Assembly (NCBI RefSeq): GCF_000478605.2
Contig: NZ_ASHX02000001.1
Location: forward strand, 4,231,001 to 4,295,000
Reading direction: 5' to 3'
DNA from: Streptomyces thermolilacinus SPC6
GTDB lineage: Bacteria > Actinomycetota > Actinomycetes > Streptomycetales > Streptomycetaceae
DNA: 64,000 nucleotides
The position numbers and the translations under genes were made by a program. Below, one piece after another: positions 34,471 to 44,099 of this stretch. The notes beneath the pieces are model-generated. The model had not been told where the DNA came from. It was given only the letters and a program-made list of their open reading frames with translations, and did not search any database. Each line of letters begins with the position of its first letter. The stretch's first letter is position 1.

Positions 34471-36264
34471 CTACGGGCGGTGCTTGGCGATCGGGTTGGC
34501 CAGGGTGCCGATCAGCTGGAGGGCCGCCGACGGGTCCGCCAGGTCCACCATCTGCTTGTTGTTGCGCAGCTGGAGCCGGTTCAGGCACGACAGCGTGAAC
34601 TCGTCCGCGAAGATGTCGTACCGGGCGAACTTCTCCGCCAGCTCCGGACGCGACTCCTGGTACGCCGTGACGCACTCGGCGACCGTCGCCCAGAACGTCT
34701 CCTCGTCCAGCACGCCCTCGGCGTCCAGCGTGGCGCCCAGGAAGCGGAAGAAGCAGTCGAAGACGTCCGTGAAGACCGACAGCAGCTTCTGGTCCTCGGG
34801 CACCTCGACCCGGATGCGCTCCACGGCGGGCGGCAGCACCGCGTCCGGGTCCATGACGACGATCTCCTCGGCGATGTCCTTGAAGATCGCCCGCTGGACC
34901 GTGCCGTCCTCGATGACCAGGATCACGTTCTCGCCGTGCGGCATCCACGCCAGGTCGTACGCGTAGAAGGTGTGCAGGACCGGCAGCAGGTACGCGTCCA
35001 GGTAGCGGCGCAGCCACCGGTCCGGGGCGAGCCCCGACTCCGCGATCAGCGCGCCCGCGAACGACGCGCCCTCGTGGTCGGTGTGCAGCAGCGACGCCAT
35101 CGTGGCCAGCCGCTGCCCCGGCTCCAGGGACGGCACCGGGCTCTCCCGCCACAGCGCGGCCAGCATCTTGCGGTACGGCGAGTACCGGTCGGTGGCCGCC
35201 TCGTACTCCAGGTGCCGGTAGCCGACCGCGGCGCGCTCCCGGATGATCGAGAACCGGGCGGCGCGCAGCACGCCGTCCTGGTCGATCAGCTTCGCCAGCC
35301 AGTCGTTGATGGCGGGCGTGGCCTCCATGTACGCGGCGGACAGGCCCCGCATGAAGCCCATGTTCAGCACCGACAGGGCCGTCTTGACGTAGTGCTTGGC
35401 CGGGTCGGTGGTGTTGAAGAACGTGCGGATCGACTGCTGGGCGAGGTACTGGTCGTCGCCCTCGCCCAGGTAGACGAGCCGCTGCCGGGCGATCTCGGCG
35501 GCGAAGGTCACCGTCAGCTTGTTCCACCACTGCCACGGGTGGACCGGCACCAGCAGGTAGTCCGCCGGGTCCAGGCCGCGCTCGGCGAGCGTCCGGGCGA
35601 AGCCGTCCACGGTCGCGTCGCCCAGCTCGGCGCGGATGAAGCTGTCGTACTCGATGTCCGCGCCGGCCGTGAAGGCGGTGCGGTCCCGGTGCGCGGCCAG
35701 CCAGACGAGCCGCAGCGGGCTGGCCGCCTCCGGCGCGTAGGCGTGGTACTCGTCGCCGCCGAAGCCGAGGCGGCCGTTGTTGGCGACGAAGCAGGGGTGG
35801 CCCTCGGTCATGCCGGTCTCGACGGCCTGGAAGCCGGCCTTCGCCAGTTCGGCGGCGGTGACGGGCGGCTTGGCGGACTTGTACGCCGTGCCGGACAGCG
35901 TCGAGGAGATCTCCTCCAGGTACACGGGGAGGATCTCGTCGCTCAGGCCCAGCGCGCCGCGCAGCTCGATGACGAACTCCAGCGCGTCGAGCGGCAGCTC
36001 GGCGCCGTCGCGGTGGCGGCTGATGGAGTCGGCGTACACCTGCCAGTGGTCCAGGGCGAACCGCCCGGCGGTGAAGCGGTACTCGGTGGCGCCGTCGTCG
36101 CTGAGGACGCGGTACCGGCCCTCGCCGAGCGGCTGCGGGTCGAGCAGCCGCTCGTGGGAGAACTCGGCCAGCGCCTTGCGGACGAGGAGGCGGTTGGCGT
36201 GCGCCCAGCGCTCGGGGGTGAGGTGGGCGACGGCGTCGGCGGTGCGGTGTGCGGCGGTGCTCAT
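34471..36264 (-). CDS. desD: Desferrioxamine synthetase DesD
   Basis: 597-residue NRPS-independent siderophore (NIS) synthetase of the IucA/IucC family. It joins and cyclises N-hydroxy-N-succinylcadaverine units, using ATP, to give desferrioxamine E and relatives. Family landmarks: EGHPCFVANNGRLGF (the ATP-binding region G-HP-x-K/N type), VHPWQWWNK, and RAAVGYRHLEYEAATDRYSPYRKM; the C-terminal FhuF-like helical part ends in LANPIAKHRP. The ATG overlaps the desC stop as ATGA, so translation is coupled. Last gene of desABCD. Confidence 0.97.
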   Translation of the reverse strand: MSTAAHRTADAVAHLTPERWAHANRLLVRKALAEFSHERLLDPQPLGEGRYRVLSDDGATEYRFTAGRFALDHWQVYADSISRHRDGAELPLDALEFVIELRGALGLSDEILPVYLEEISSTLSGTAYKSAKPPVTAAELAKAGFQAVETGMTEGHPCFVANNGRLGFGGDEYHAYAPEAASPLRLVWLAAHRDRTAFTAGADIEYDSFIRAELGDATVDGFARTLAERGLDPADYLLVPVHPWQWWNKLTVTFAAEIARQRLVYLGEGDDQYLAQQSIRTFFNTTDPAKHYVKTALSVLNMGFMRGLSAAYMEATPAINDWLAKLIDQDGVLRAARFSIIRERAAVGYRHLEYEAATDRYSPYRKMLAALWRESPVPSLEPGQRLATMASLLHTDHEGASFAGALIAESGLAPDRWLRRYLDAYLLPVLHTFYAYDLAWMPHGENVILVIEDGTVQRAIFKDIAEEIVVMDPDAVLPPAVERIRVEVPEDQKLLSVFTDVFDCFFRFLGATLDAEGVLDEETFWATVAECVTAYQESRPELAEKFARYDIFADEFTLSCLNRLQLRNNKQMVDLADPSAALQLIGTLANPIAKHRP

Positions 36265-36827
36265 CGGGCGGCTCCCACGGCCGCCTCGAACGCCTCGCGG
36301 GTGCAGACGCTGAGCAGGGCCTCTTTCTCGGGCTTGACGATCTTGTCCACGGGGACGAAGCCGACGGCCTCGTTGAGGGCGTGGACGGCGGTGTTGCGGA
36401 CGTCGGGCTCGACGACGACCCGCTCGACGGCCGGGTCGCGGAACAGCTCGGCCATCACGGCGGTGATCACCGCGCGGGTGAAGCCGTGGATCGGGGTGTC
36501 CGTCGGGGCGACCAGGAAGTGCATGCCCACGTCGCCGGGCTCGGCGTCGTACAGGCCGACCAGCTCGACGTGCGCGGGGTCGTAGCGCTCCATGAGGAAC
36601 GCGGGCTCGCCGTCGTGCAGGCCGAGGAACGCGTCGTGATGCGGGTGCGCGGCGATGGCCATGTAGTCCCGCTCGACGTCCTCCAGGCGGTGGTCCTGCA
36701 TCAGCCAGTAGGCCGCCTTGGGGTGGGTGACCCAGCGGTGCACCAGCCCGGCGTCGGAGAGGGGGTCGAGCGGGCGGAACGTGAGGGTGCCTATGCCGGA
36801 GGTGCCGGTGGTGCCGGTGGTGCTCAT
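36261..36827 (-). CDS. desC: N-hydroxycadaverine acyltransferase DesC
   Basis: 188-residue GNAT-type acyltransferase (IucB/AlcB family) that transfers succinyl or acetyl from CoA to N-hydroxycadaverine. Conserved block [41 protein letters not shown] near the end, and [20 protein letters not shown] at the start. The first 12 residues are a Thr/Gly-rich tail. Both ends overlap neighbours by ATGA (desB upstream, desD downstream). Confidence 0.96.
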   Translation of the reverse strand: MSTTGTTGTSGIGTLTFRPLDPLSDAGLVHRWVTHPKAAYWLMQDHRLEDVERDYMAIAAHPHHDAFLGLHDGEPAFLMERYDPAHVELVGLYDAEPGDVGMHFLVAPTDTPIHGFTRAVITAVMAELFRDPAVERVVVEPDVRNTAVHALNEAVGFVPVDKIVKPEKEALLSVCTREAFEAAVGAAR

Positions 36828-38098
36828 ACGGTGAACTCCTGGAACGCGATGGACTTCTCGACGGGGTAGTACTCGGTCCCCAGCAGCTCGCGGATGATGT
36901 AGGAGTTGCGGTACGCCCCCATGCCCAGGTCGGGCGAGGTGACGGAGTGGGCGTGGACGCCGCCGTTCTGGAGGAACACCCCGCGCCCGGTGACGTCGAC
37001 GGAGTAGTTGCGGGCGATGTCGAACCTGCCGTGCCCGTCCCACTTCAGCCGGTCGCGCACGGGCTCCAGGAAGTCCGGCACGCTGTACTTGTAGCCGGTG
37101 GCCAGGACCAGGCCCTCGGTGCGGATCTCGTAGTCCTTGCCCTGCTCCTCCTGGCGCAGGCCCAGCGTGTACGCGCCGGTCGCCTCGTCGTACGACGCGG
37201 TGTTCAGCGACGAGTTGGTCAGCAGGCGCGTGGGGACGGGGCCGCCGGTCTCGACGTTCTTCTGGTACAGCAGGTCGAAGATGGCGTCGATCAGGTCGCC
37301 GTTGATGCCCTTGAAGAGGCCCTTCTGCTGGCTCTCCAGCCGGTAGCGGGTCTCCTCGGGCAGCGCGTGGAAGTAGTCCACGTACTCCGGGGACGTCATC
37401 TCCAGCGTGAGCTTGGTGTACTCCAGCGGGAAGAAGCGCGGGGAGCGGGTCACCCAGTTCAGCTGGTAGCCGTGGACGTCGATCTCGGAGAGCAGGTCGT
37501 AGTAGATCTCCGCCGCGCTCTGGCCGCTGCCGACGAGCGTGATGGACTTCTTCGCCTTGAGCGCGTCGCGGCTCCGCATGTACCGGGAGTTGTGCAGCAG
37601 GTCGCCGCCCAGGCCCTGGCACGCCTCGGGGACGTACGGCGGGGTGCCGGTGCCCAGCACGAGGTGACGGGCGCGGAAGGTGTCCCCGGCGTCCGTGTGG
37701 ACCGAGTACAGCTCGGTGGCCTCGTCGTACTCGACGCGCGTGACGGTCGTGCCGAAGCGGACGTTGCCCAGCTTGGCGGCGGCCCAGCGGCAGTAGTCGT
37801 TGTACTCGGCGCGCAGCGGGTAGAAGTTCTCGCGGATGTAGAACGAGTACAGCCGCCCCTTCTCCTTCAGGTAGTTGAGGAAGGAGTACGGGGAGGTCGG
37901 GTCGGCGAGGGTGACGAGGTCCGACATGAACGGCGTCTGGAGGTGGGCGCCGTCGAGGAACATCCCCGAGTGCCACTCGAAGTCCGGCTTCGACTCCAGG
38001 AACAGGCCGTCGAGCTCCTCGATGGGCTCGGTGAGGCAGGCCAGCCCCAGGTTGAACGGACCCAGTCCGATCCCGATGAGGTCAAGAGGCGTGGACAA
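36824..38098 (-). CDS. desB: Cadaverine N-monooxygenase DesB
   Basis: 424-residue flavin-dependent N-hydroxylase of the lysine/ornithine monooxygenase family; hydroxylates cadaverine with FAD, NADPH and O2. FAD motif [12 protein letters not shown] at residue 9; substrate-region [25 protein letters not shown] motif [21 protein letters not shown] near 335. Starts inside the end of desA (17-base overlap). Confidence 0.96.
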   Translation of the reverse strand: MSTPLDLIGIGLGPFNLGLACLTEPIEELDGLFLESKPDFEWHSGMFLDGAHLQTPFMSDLVTLADPTSPYSFLNYLKEKGRLYSFYIRENFYPLRAEYNDYCRWAAAKLGNVRFGTTVTRVEYDEATELYSVHTDAGDTFRARHLVLGTGTPPYVPEACQGLGGDLLHNSRYMRSRDALKAKKSITLVGSGQSAAEIYYDLLSEIDVHGYQLNWVTRSPRFFPLEYTKLTLEMTSPEYVDYFHALPEETRYRLESQQKGLFKGINGDLIDAIFDLLYQKNVETGGPVPTRLLTNSSLNTASYDEATGAYTLGLRQEEQGKDYEIRTEGLVLATGYKYSVPDFLEPVRDRLKWDGHGRFDIARNYSVDVTGRGVFLQNGGVHAHSVTSPDLGMGAYRNSYIIRELLGTEYYPVEKSIAFQEFTV

Positions 38099-39524
38099 GG
38101 TTCTCTCCCAGGTACTGCTCGGCGTGGCCGGCTATCAGATCGAGGACGGCGGCGATGTCGTGCGCGGTCGTCTCGGGGTTGAGCAAGGTGAACTTGAGGT
38201 ACTGGCGGCCGTCCGCCTTCGTGCCGGCGACGACGGCCTCGCCCGACGCGAACAGCGCCTTGCGGGCGTGCAGGTTGGCGCGGTCGACCTCCTCCGGGGA
38301 GGCGTCGGCGCCGGGGACGTAGCGGAAGACCAGGGTGGACAGCGAGGGGCGGACCATCACGTCGTAGCGGGGGTCGGCGGCGAGCATGTCGTACCCCTCG
38401 GCGGCCAGGTCACACACCTCGTCGAACAGCTGCCCGACACCGTCGGCGCCCATGACGCGCAGGGTCAGCCACAGCTTGAGCGCGTCGAAGCGGCGGGTCG
38501 TCTGGAGCGACTTGTCGACCTGGTTCGGGATGCGCTCGGCCACCGTGCGGCGCGGGTTGAGGTAGTCCGCGTGGTACGTGGCGTGGCGCAGCGTCGCGGC
38601 GTCGCGGACGAGTACGGCGGAGGAGCTGACGGGCTGGAAGAACGACTTGTGGTAGTCGACCGTGACGGAGTCGGCGCGCTCGATGCCGTCCAGCAGGTGG
38701 CGGCGGGTGGGGGAGGCGAGCAGCCCGCAGCCGTAGGCGGCGTCCACGTGCATCCAGGCGCCGTACTCGGCGGCGAGGGCGGCGATCTCGGGGAGCGGGT
38801 CGATGGAGCCGAAGTCGGTGGTGCCCGCGGTGGCGACGATCGCCATCGGGACGAGGCCCTCGGCGGCGCAGCGGGCCAGTTCGGCGGCGAGGACGACGCT
38901 CTGCATGCGCTTGTCGGCGTCGCAGGGGATGGACACGACGGCGGACCGGCCGAGGCCCAGGAGCTGAGCGGACTTCTGGACGCTGAAGTGGCTGCACTCG
39001 GAGGTGAAGATGCGCAGCTTGGTCAGGTCGTCCGTCTTGGCCTCCTCGCGGGCCAGCAGCAGCGCCTGGAGGTTGGACTGGGTGCCGCCGCTGGTGAAGA
39101 CGCCGTCGGCGTTCGGGCCGAGGCCGACGCGCTCGGCGGTCCAGTCGATCAGGCGGCGCTCGATGAGCGTGCCGCCCGCGCTCTGGTCCCAGGTGTCCAG
39201 GGAGGAGTTGACCGCCGCGAGGACGGCCTCGCCGACGACGGCGGGGATGACGACCGGGCAGTTGAGGTGGCCCAGGTAGCGGGGGTGGTGGAAGTAGACG
39301 GCGTCACGGAGGTACAGCTCCTCCAGCTCGTCCAGGGCGGCGGACGTGTCGCCGAGCGGCCGGTCGAGGTCCACGGCGGAGACGGCGGGGGCCAGCTCGT
39401 CGGGGGTGACGCCGGTGAACGGGCGCCTGGTGGTGGCGAGTTTGCGCGCCACCCGCTCGACTCCTTCGGTGACGGAACGTCGGTACTGCTCCGCCGTCGC
39501 GTCGTTGAGCAGGTGCGAGCGCAT
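38082..39524 (-). CDS. desA: Lysine decarboxylase DesA
   Basis: 480-residue PLP enzyme of the group II (DOPA/glutamate) decarboxylase type; makes cadaverine from lysine, the first step to desferrioxamine. PLP lysine in [13 protein letters not shown]; His/Asp partners in [31 protein letters not shown] near 115. ATG at 39524 has GGGAGGA upstream. First gene of desABCD, with a 19-bp iron box about 80 bases upstream. Confidence 0.97.
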   Translation of the reverse strand: MRSHLLNDATAEQYRRSVTEGVERVARKLATTRRPFTGVTPDELAPAVSAVDLDRPLGDTSAALDELEELYLRDAVYFHHPRYLGHLNCPVVIPAVVGEAVLAAVNSSLDTWDQSAGGTLIERRLIDWTAERVGLGPNADGVFTSGGTQSNLQALLLAREEAKTDDLTKLRIFTSECSHFSVQKSAQLLGLGRSAVVSIPCDADKRMQSVVLAAELARCAAEGLVPMAIVATAGTTDFGSIDPLPEIAALAAEYGAWMHVDAAYGCGLLASPTRRHLLDGIERADSVTVDYHKSFFQPVSSSAVLVRDAATLRHATYHADYLNPRRTVAERIPNQVDKSLQTTRRFDALKLWLTLRVMGADGVGQLFDEVCDLAAEGYDMLAADPRYDVMVRPSLSTLVFRYVPGADASPEEVDRANLHARKALFASGEAVVAGTKADGRQYLKFTLLNPETTAHDIAAVLDLIAGHAEQYLGENLVHAS

Positions 39525-39601
39525 GCGACATCCTCCCGGATGCGGGGACTTGGGCGTCCCTCTCGGAAACGAAAGTGAGGGGCGAGGGACGTTGTACCTC
39601 G

Positions 39602-39620
39602 TTAGGTTAGCCTAACCTAA
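39602..39620. promoter_or_regulatory. Iron box (DmdR1/DtxR-type) upstream of desA
   Basis: TTAGGTTAGCCTAACCTAA is palindromic except at the centre and matches the streptomycete DmdR1 box TTAGGTTAGGCTCACCTAA. Ferrous-iron-bound repressor is expected to shut off desABCD. Confidence 0.95.
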
Positions 39621-39703
39621 CTTGATGTTGCAACGTCGCTCGCCCCTCACGGGAACGGCGTCAACTGCCACGGCCGCCCCGGCAGTTCGCGGGCCGCCGG
39701 AGG

Positions 39704-40573
39704 CTACGCCTCGGCGTCGGCGTCCGGAGTCTCGCGCAGGGCGTCCTCGCTCACGCCCTTCCGCCAGTACCCGACGAACGTGACGCGGCGCCGGTCGAAC
39801 CCGCGCTCGTTCACGAAGTGCCGCCGCAGCGCCTTCACCGAGCCGGACTCGCCCGCCAGCCACACGTACGGCGCGGCGCCCGACACCTCGGCCGCGCGGA
39901 CCGCGTCGACGGCCGGGGGAGCGCCCTCCTCCCGTACGAGCCAGGTCACCGTCGCGTCGGCCGCCGTGCGGAGCTCCAGCCGGTCCCCGGCGCGCGGGAC
40001 CTCCAGCCACACCTGCGCCCTCGTCCCGGCGGGCAGCCACTCCAGGATCGCCGAGGCGGCGGGCAGCGCCGTCTCGTCACCCCACATCAGCACCTCGTCG
40101 GCGTCCTCGGGCAGCTGGAAGCGCACACCCGTGTTGTCCGCCACCGCCGGGCCCAGCACGGCCACCCGGTCGCCCTCGGACGCGGCCAGCGCCCAGCGGC
40201 ACGCGGGGCCGCCGTCCTCGTGGACGGCGAAGTCGATGTCGACCTCGGTCGCCCCGTCGGCGGTACGGCGCTGCTCCCGCACGGTGTACGAGCGCATGAC
40301 GGCCCGTACGTCGTCCGGCATGGCCCGCCAGGCGCCCAGCGCCCCGTACAGGTCGCCGTCCACGACCGGAGGCAGGACCGGCTCGGGCTGGCCCGGGTGC
40401 GGCAGGAACAGCGACAGGCTCTGGTCCCGGCCGCCCGACGCGAAGCCCGACAGGTCCTCGTCACCGGCGCCGGTGAAGGTCACGCGGACCAGCGACGGGC
40501 CGAGCCGCCGCGTCGCCACGACCTGGAGGGGGAAGAAGTTGAACGGCAGCGCGGCGGTCTCGGCGGTCGTCAT
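39704..40573 (-). CDS. Siderophore-interacting protein (ferrisiderophore reductase)
   Basis: 289 residues. N-terminal FAD-binding barrel (RRLGPSLVRVTFTG; the flavin motif RSYTVREQRR) and C-terminal NAD(P)H-like domain ending in WLAGESGSVKALRRHFVNERG, typical of the SIP (ViuB/YqjH) family. It reduces Fe(III) in imported siderophore to release Fe(II) in the cytoplasm. Start is 4 bases past the desE stop, so it shares the desE iron-controlled transcript. Links uptake to iron release. Confidence 0.93.
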   Translation of the reverse strand: MTTAETAALPFNFFPLQVVATRRLGPSLVRVTFTGAGDEDLSGFASGGRDQSLSLFLPHPGQPEPVLPPVVDGDLYGALGAWRAMPDDVRAVMRSYTVREQRRTADGATEVDIDFAVHEDGGPACRWALAASEGDRVAVLGPAVADNTGVRFQLPEDADEVLMWGDETALPAASAILEWLPAGTRAQVWLEVPRAGDRLELRTAADATVTWLVREEGAPPAVDAVRAAEVSGAAPYVWLAGESGSVKALRRHFVNERGFDRRRVTFVGYWRKGVSEDALRETPDADAEA

Positions 40574-40577
40574 GGCG

Positions 40578-41618
40578 TCAGGCCACCTTCTTCGCGTTCT
40601 CGATCGCCTTGGCGAGGTCCTCCAGCAGCGGGGCGCACTTCTCGTACGAGTAGATGGGCTCCGTGACGCGCGGGATGACCTGGCCGGCCTTGACGGCGGG
40701 CAGCTGCGCCCAGGTCGGCTTGGAGGCGAGGTCCTTGGGCTGGATGGCCGAGGTGCGGTTGTCCATCATGATGATGTCGGCCTTGTACTTGTCGACGTTC
40801 TCCCAGCTGAGGCCCTCGAACCAGCCGCCCTGGTCGAGCTTGCCGGGCACGACGAGGTTCACGCCGAGCTCCTTGAAGTACAGCGTGTCGGTCGGGCGGA
40901 CCGGCGTGGAGACGTAGAACAGGTCGGCGCTGGCGGAGCCGATGAGGACCTTGATCTCCGGCTTGGCCTTGGCGGCGGCGCGCAGCCGGGCCGCGGCGGC
41001 CTCGAAGCGGGCCTTGCTGTCGGTGACCTTCTTGGACTCCACGTCGCCGCCGAGGCTCTCGGCCAGCTCGACGTGACGCTGGATCACCTTCGGCATGGAC
41101 TGGTCGGCGGCCCACAGGGCGACGCTCGGGGCCAGCTTGAGGATCTTGTCCTTGGACTCGTCCGGCACGTACCAGAGGGCGTCCTTCTCCCACATGTCCG
41201 TGATGAGGACCTCGGGCTGGAGCTTGATGTACTCCTCGAGGTTGAACTCGCCCCAGACGTTGCCGATGATCTTGACCTTGCTGATGTCCAGGTCGCCGGC
41301 CTGGACGTCGGGCTTGCCGTCGGCGGTCTTCGTCGGGCCGAAGACGCCCTTCACCTCGACGCCGAAGTCGTGCAGGGCGGCGGCCATGCCGGTGAAGGCC
41401 ACGATGTTCCTCGGGGTGGACTTGGCCTCCGCCACGACGCCCCGGTCGTCGGTGAACTTCCACGGGCCCGACTTCTCCGCGCCGCCCTCGCCGCCGGGCT
41501 TCTCCGCGGCCTTGTCCTTGCCCCCGCACGCGGCGAGCGCGGCGCCCAGTCCCAGGGCGCCTCCGGTGGCGAGGAGTCCGCGTCGGGTCAGGTGGGTGGC
41601 TCGGGCGTTGCTGGGCAT
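40578..41618 (-). CDS. desE: Ferrioxamine-binding lipoprotein DesE
   Basis: 346 residues. Start ATG at 41618 begins a twin-arginine-like, lipoprotein signal: LTRRGLLATGG and lipobox LAAC with Cys31; an in-frame GTG at 41654 would add 12 poorly conserved residues. Mature part is a FecB/FhuD-type periplasmic-binding fold (RNIVAFTGMAAALHDFGVEVKGVFG; EVLITDMWEKDALWYVPDE). It captures ferrioxamines outside the membrane. The permease is not here. An iron box lies about 55 bases upstream. Confidence 0.95.
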   Translation of the reverse strand: MPSNARATHLTRRGLLATGGALGLGAALAACGGKDKAAEKPGGEGGAEKSGPWKFTDDRGVVAEAKSTPRNIVAFTGMAAALHDFGVEVKGVFGPTKTADGKPDVQAGDLDISKVKIIGNVWGEFNLEEYIKLQPEVLITDMWEKDALWYVPDESKDKILKLAPSVALWAADQSMPKVIQRHVELAESLGGDVESKKVTDSKARFEAAAARLRAAAKAKPEIKVLIGSASADLFYVSTPVRPTDTLYFKELGVNLVVPGKLDQGGWFEGLSWENVDKYKADIIMMDNRTSAIQPKDLASKPTWAQLPAVKAGQVIPRVTEPIYSYEKCAPLLEDLAKAIENAKKVA

Positions 41619-41671
41619 GGCGGAGTCGCTTTCGTACGGCCGAATTCCGGCCACTGGGCTGGCGTTCGAAG

Positions 41672-41690
41672 GTAGGTTAGCCTAACCTCA
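41672..41690. promoter_or_regulatory. Iron box (DmdR1/DtxR-type) upstream of desE
   Basis: GTAGGTTAGCCTAACCTCA, the same core TAGGTTAGCCTAACCT as the desA box with changes only at the ends. Confidence 0.93.
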
Positions 41691-41772
41691 GCACTTGTCC
41701 AGAGGGTGATCGCGTCGTCCGCTGTTGATCAGGTCACGTTCGAACCGCCCCTGCCCGGCCCCGCGCACCGAA

Positions 41773-41967
41773 CCCCCGGCGGGACCCGCCGGGGGTCGTG
41801 CCCGCGCGAGCGGAGCCGAAGGGGTGCGCGGGTGTCGAGAGGCCATGGGTCCCCTGCTCGAAGCGAAGCCGAGAGTTCGGGGAGCGCGGAGGCTCTGAGG
41901 AACGATGGGGGCACCCCTGGACGGAGTCTGGGGGAGACCGAGCAGGATCGGCCTCTCGACACCCGCG
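41773..41967. repeat. Large inverted-repeat element between des and leucine clusters
   Basis: The 307-base gap holds a perfect 11-bp hairpin with a 1-base loop (41773-41795) and then an 18-bp perfect inverted repeat, CGCGGGTGTCGAGAGGCC at 41827 and its complement at 41950, with an inner pair CCTGCTCG (41853) / CGAGCAGG (41939). The inside has units such as GAAGCCGAGAG and CTGGGGGAG common in streptomycete intergenic repeats. It follows the acyl-CoA dehydrogenase stop, so it probably ends that operon. Confidence 0.8.
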
Positions 41968-41997
41968 TGGAGCGCCCCGGAGGCGGAGCGGGCCGGA

Positions 41998-43158
41998 TTA
42001 GGAGGTGAAGCCCAGTTCACGGGCGATCAGCATGCGCTGGACCTCGCTGGTGCCCTCGCCGATCTCCAGGATCTTGGAGTCGCGCCACATCCGGGCGACC
42101 GGGTACTCGTTCATGAAGCCGTACCCGCCGTGGATCTGGGTGGCCTCGCGGGCGTTGTCGACGGCGACCGTCGAGGAGTACAGCTTCGCGAGCGCCGCCT
42201 CCTTCTTGAACGGCTCGCCGTGCACCAGCCGCGACGCCGCGTCCCGCCAGCCGATGCGGGCCATGTGCGCCCGCATCTCCATGTCGGCCAGCTTGAACTG
42301 GATGGCCTGGTTGTCGCCGATGGGGCGGCCGAACGCGTGACGTTCCTTCGCGTACTTCACCGACTCGTCCACACAGCCCTGCGCCAGGCCCGTGGCGAGC
42401 GCGGCGATGGCGATGCGGCCCTCGTCGAGGATGCGGAGGAACTGCGCGTACCCGCGGCCCTCCTCGCCCAGCAGGTTCGCCGCCGGCACCCGCACGTCGG
42501 AGAACGACAGCTCACGCGTGTCCGAGGCGTTCCAGCCGACCTTCGAGTACGGGGCGGCGACCGTGAAGCCGGGCGTGCCCGACGGGACGATGATGGACGA
42601 GATCTCCGGGCGCCCGTCCGGCTTGCGGCCCGTCACGGCGGTCACCGTCACCAGGCCCGTGATGTCCGTACCGGAGTTGGTGATGAAGCACTTGGTGCCG
42701 TTGATCACCCACTCGTCGCCGTCCCGCACGGCCGTCGTGCGCGTGCCGCCCGCGTCGGAGCCGCAGTCGGGCTCGGTCAGACCGAACGCGCCGAGCATCT
42801 CGCCGGAGCACAGCTTCGGCAGCCACTGGCGCTTCTGCTCCTCCGTGCCGAACCGGTAGACCGGCATGGCGCCCAGCGAGACGCCCGCCTCCAGGGTGAT
42901 GGCGACCGACGAGTCGACGCGGGCCAGCTCCTCCAGGGCGATGCCGAGCGCCAGGTAGTCGCCGCCCATGCCGCCGTACTCCTCCGGGAACGGCAGGCCG
43001 AACAGGCCCATGCGGCCCATCTCCCGCACGATCTCGTACGGGAACTCGTGGCGCTCGTAGAAGTCGCCGATCTTCGGCGCCACCACGTCGTGGGCGAACT
43101 CCTCGACGGTGCGGCGGAGTTCCTCGTGATCGGCGGAGAGCCGGTGGTCCAGGGACAT
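41998..43158 (-). CDS. acdH: Acyl-CoA dehydrogenase, isovaleryl/branched-chain type (AcdH)
   Basis: 386-residue flavoprotein that oxidises a short branched acyl-CoA to the enoyl-CoA. Signatures: GAFGLTEPDCGSDAGGT and QIHGGYGFMNEYPVAR...ILEIGEGTSEVQR. Position right after HMG-CoA lyase and the biotin carboxylase genes points to isovaleryl-CoA (leucine). In other streptomycetes the acdH product is reported to act on several branched acyl-CoAs. ATG at 43158, 5 bases past the hmgL stop. Last gene of the operon. Confidence 0.94.
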   Translation of the reverse strand: MSLDHRLSADHEELRRTVEEFAHDVVAPKIGDFYERHEFPYEIVREMGRMGLFGLPFPEEYGGMGGDYLALGIALEELARVDSSVAITLEAGVSLGAMPVYRFGTEEQKRQWLPKLCSGEMLGAFGLTEPDCGSDAGGTRTTAVRDGDEWVINGTKCFITNSGTDITGLVTVTAVTGRKPDGRPEISSIIVPSGTPGFTVAAPYSKVGWNASDTRELSFSDVRVPAANLLGEEGRGYAQFLRILDEGRIAIAALATGLAQGCVDESVKYAKERHAFGRPIGDNQAIQFKLADMEMRAHMARIGWRDAASRLVHGEPFKKEAALAKLYSSTVAVDNAREATQIHGGYGFMNEYPVARMWRDSKILEIGEGTSEVQRMLIARELGFTS

Positions 43159-43163
43159 GGGGG

Positions 43164-44099
43164 TCACTCCTTGTGGGAGAGGGCGCGGACGGTACGTGAC
43201 GGGCTCGGGCGGCCCAGCTCCTCGGCCAGCCACACGCTGGTGGCGGTCAGCAGGCCCAGATCGACCCCGGTCTCGATGCCGAGGCCGTGGAGCATCCACA
43301 CGAGGTCTTCGGTGGCGAGGTTCCCGGTCGCGGACTTGGCGTAGGGGCAGCCGCCGAGCCCGCCCGCGGAGGCGTCGACGGTGGTCACGCCGTGCTGGAG
43401 CGCGGCGAGCGTGTTGGCGAGGGCCTGCCCGTACGTGTCGTGGAAGTGCACGGCCAGCCGGGACGCGGGCAGCCCCGCCTCGCCCAGCGCGGTCAGCAGG
43501 GCCTGTACGTGCCCGGGGGTGGCCACGCCGATCGTGTCGCCGAGGCTCAGCTCGTCGCAGCCCAGGTCCGCGAGGCGGCGCGTCACGCGGACGGCCTGCC
43601 CGACGGGGACGGGGCCCTCCCACGGGTCCCCGAAGCACATCGACAGGTAGCCGCGCACGGCCAGCCCCTCGGCCTTCGCCCGGGAGACGACCGGCTCGAA
43701 CATGGCGAGCGCCTCGTCCACCGTGCGGTTCAGGTTGGCCTTGGCGAACGACTCGGTCGCGCTGGCGAAGACGGCGACCTCGCGGGCGCCGAGCGCCAGC
43801 GCCCGGTCGAGCCCGCGCTCGTTCGGCACGAGCACCGGCAGCCGTACGTCCAGGCCGGAGACGAGCGGGAAGAGCCTCTCGGCGTCGGCGAGCTGCGGCA
43901 CCCACTTGGGGTGGACGAAGCTGGTCGCCTCGACCGTGTCCAGGCCCGCCCCGGCGAGGCGGCGGATGAACTCGGCCTTCACCTCGGTCGGTACGACGCC
44001 CTGCTCGTTCTGCAGGCCGTCGCGCGGGCCGACCTCGTGGATCCGCACGCGCGCGGGCAGCCCGTGCGCGGGAACGGTCATCGGCAGTCCGTCGGTCAC
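43164..44099 (-). CDS. hmgL: Hydroxymethylglutaryl-CoA lyase
   Basis: 311-residue TIM-barrel lyase that splits HMG-CoA to acetoacetate and acetyl-CoA, the last leucine step. Metal and catalytic motifs: [14 protein letters not shown] at the start, [16 protein letters not shown], and the family signature [14 protein letters not shown] with the active Cys. GTG start overlaps the upstream stop by 4 bases. Confidence 0.95.
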   Translation of the reverse strand: MTDGLPMTVPAHGLPARVRIHEVGPRDGLQNEQGVVPTEVKAEFIRRLAGAGLDTVEATSFVHPKWVPQLADAERLFPLVSGLDVRLPVLVPNERGLDRALALGAREVAVFASATESFAKANLNRTVDEALAMFEPVVSRAKAEGLAVRGYLSMCFGDPWEGPVPVGQAVRVTRRLADLGCDELSLGDTIGVATPGHVQALLTALGEAGLPASRLAVHFHDTYGQALANTLAALQHGVTTVDASAGGLGGCPYAKSATGNLATEDLVWMLHGLGIETGVDLGLLTATSVWLAEELGRPSPSRTVRALSHKE

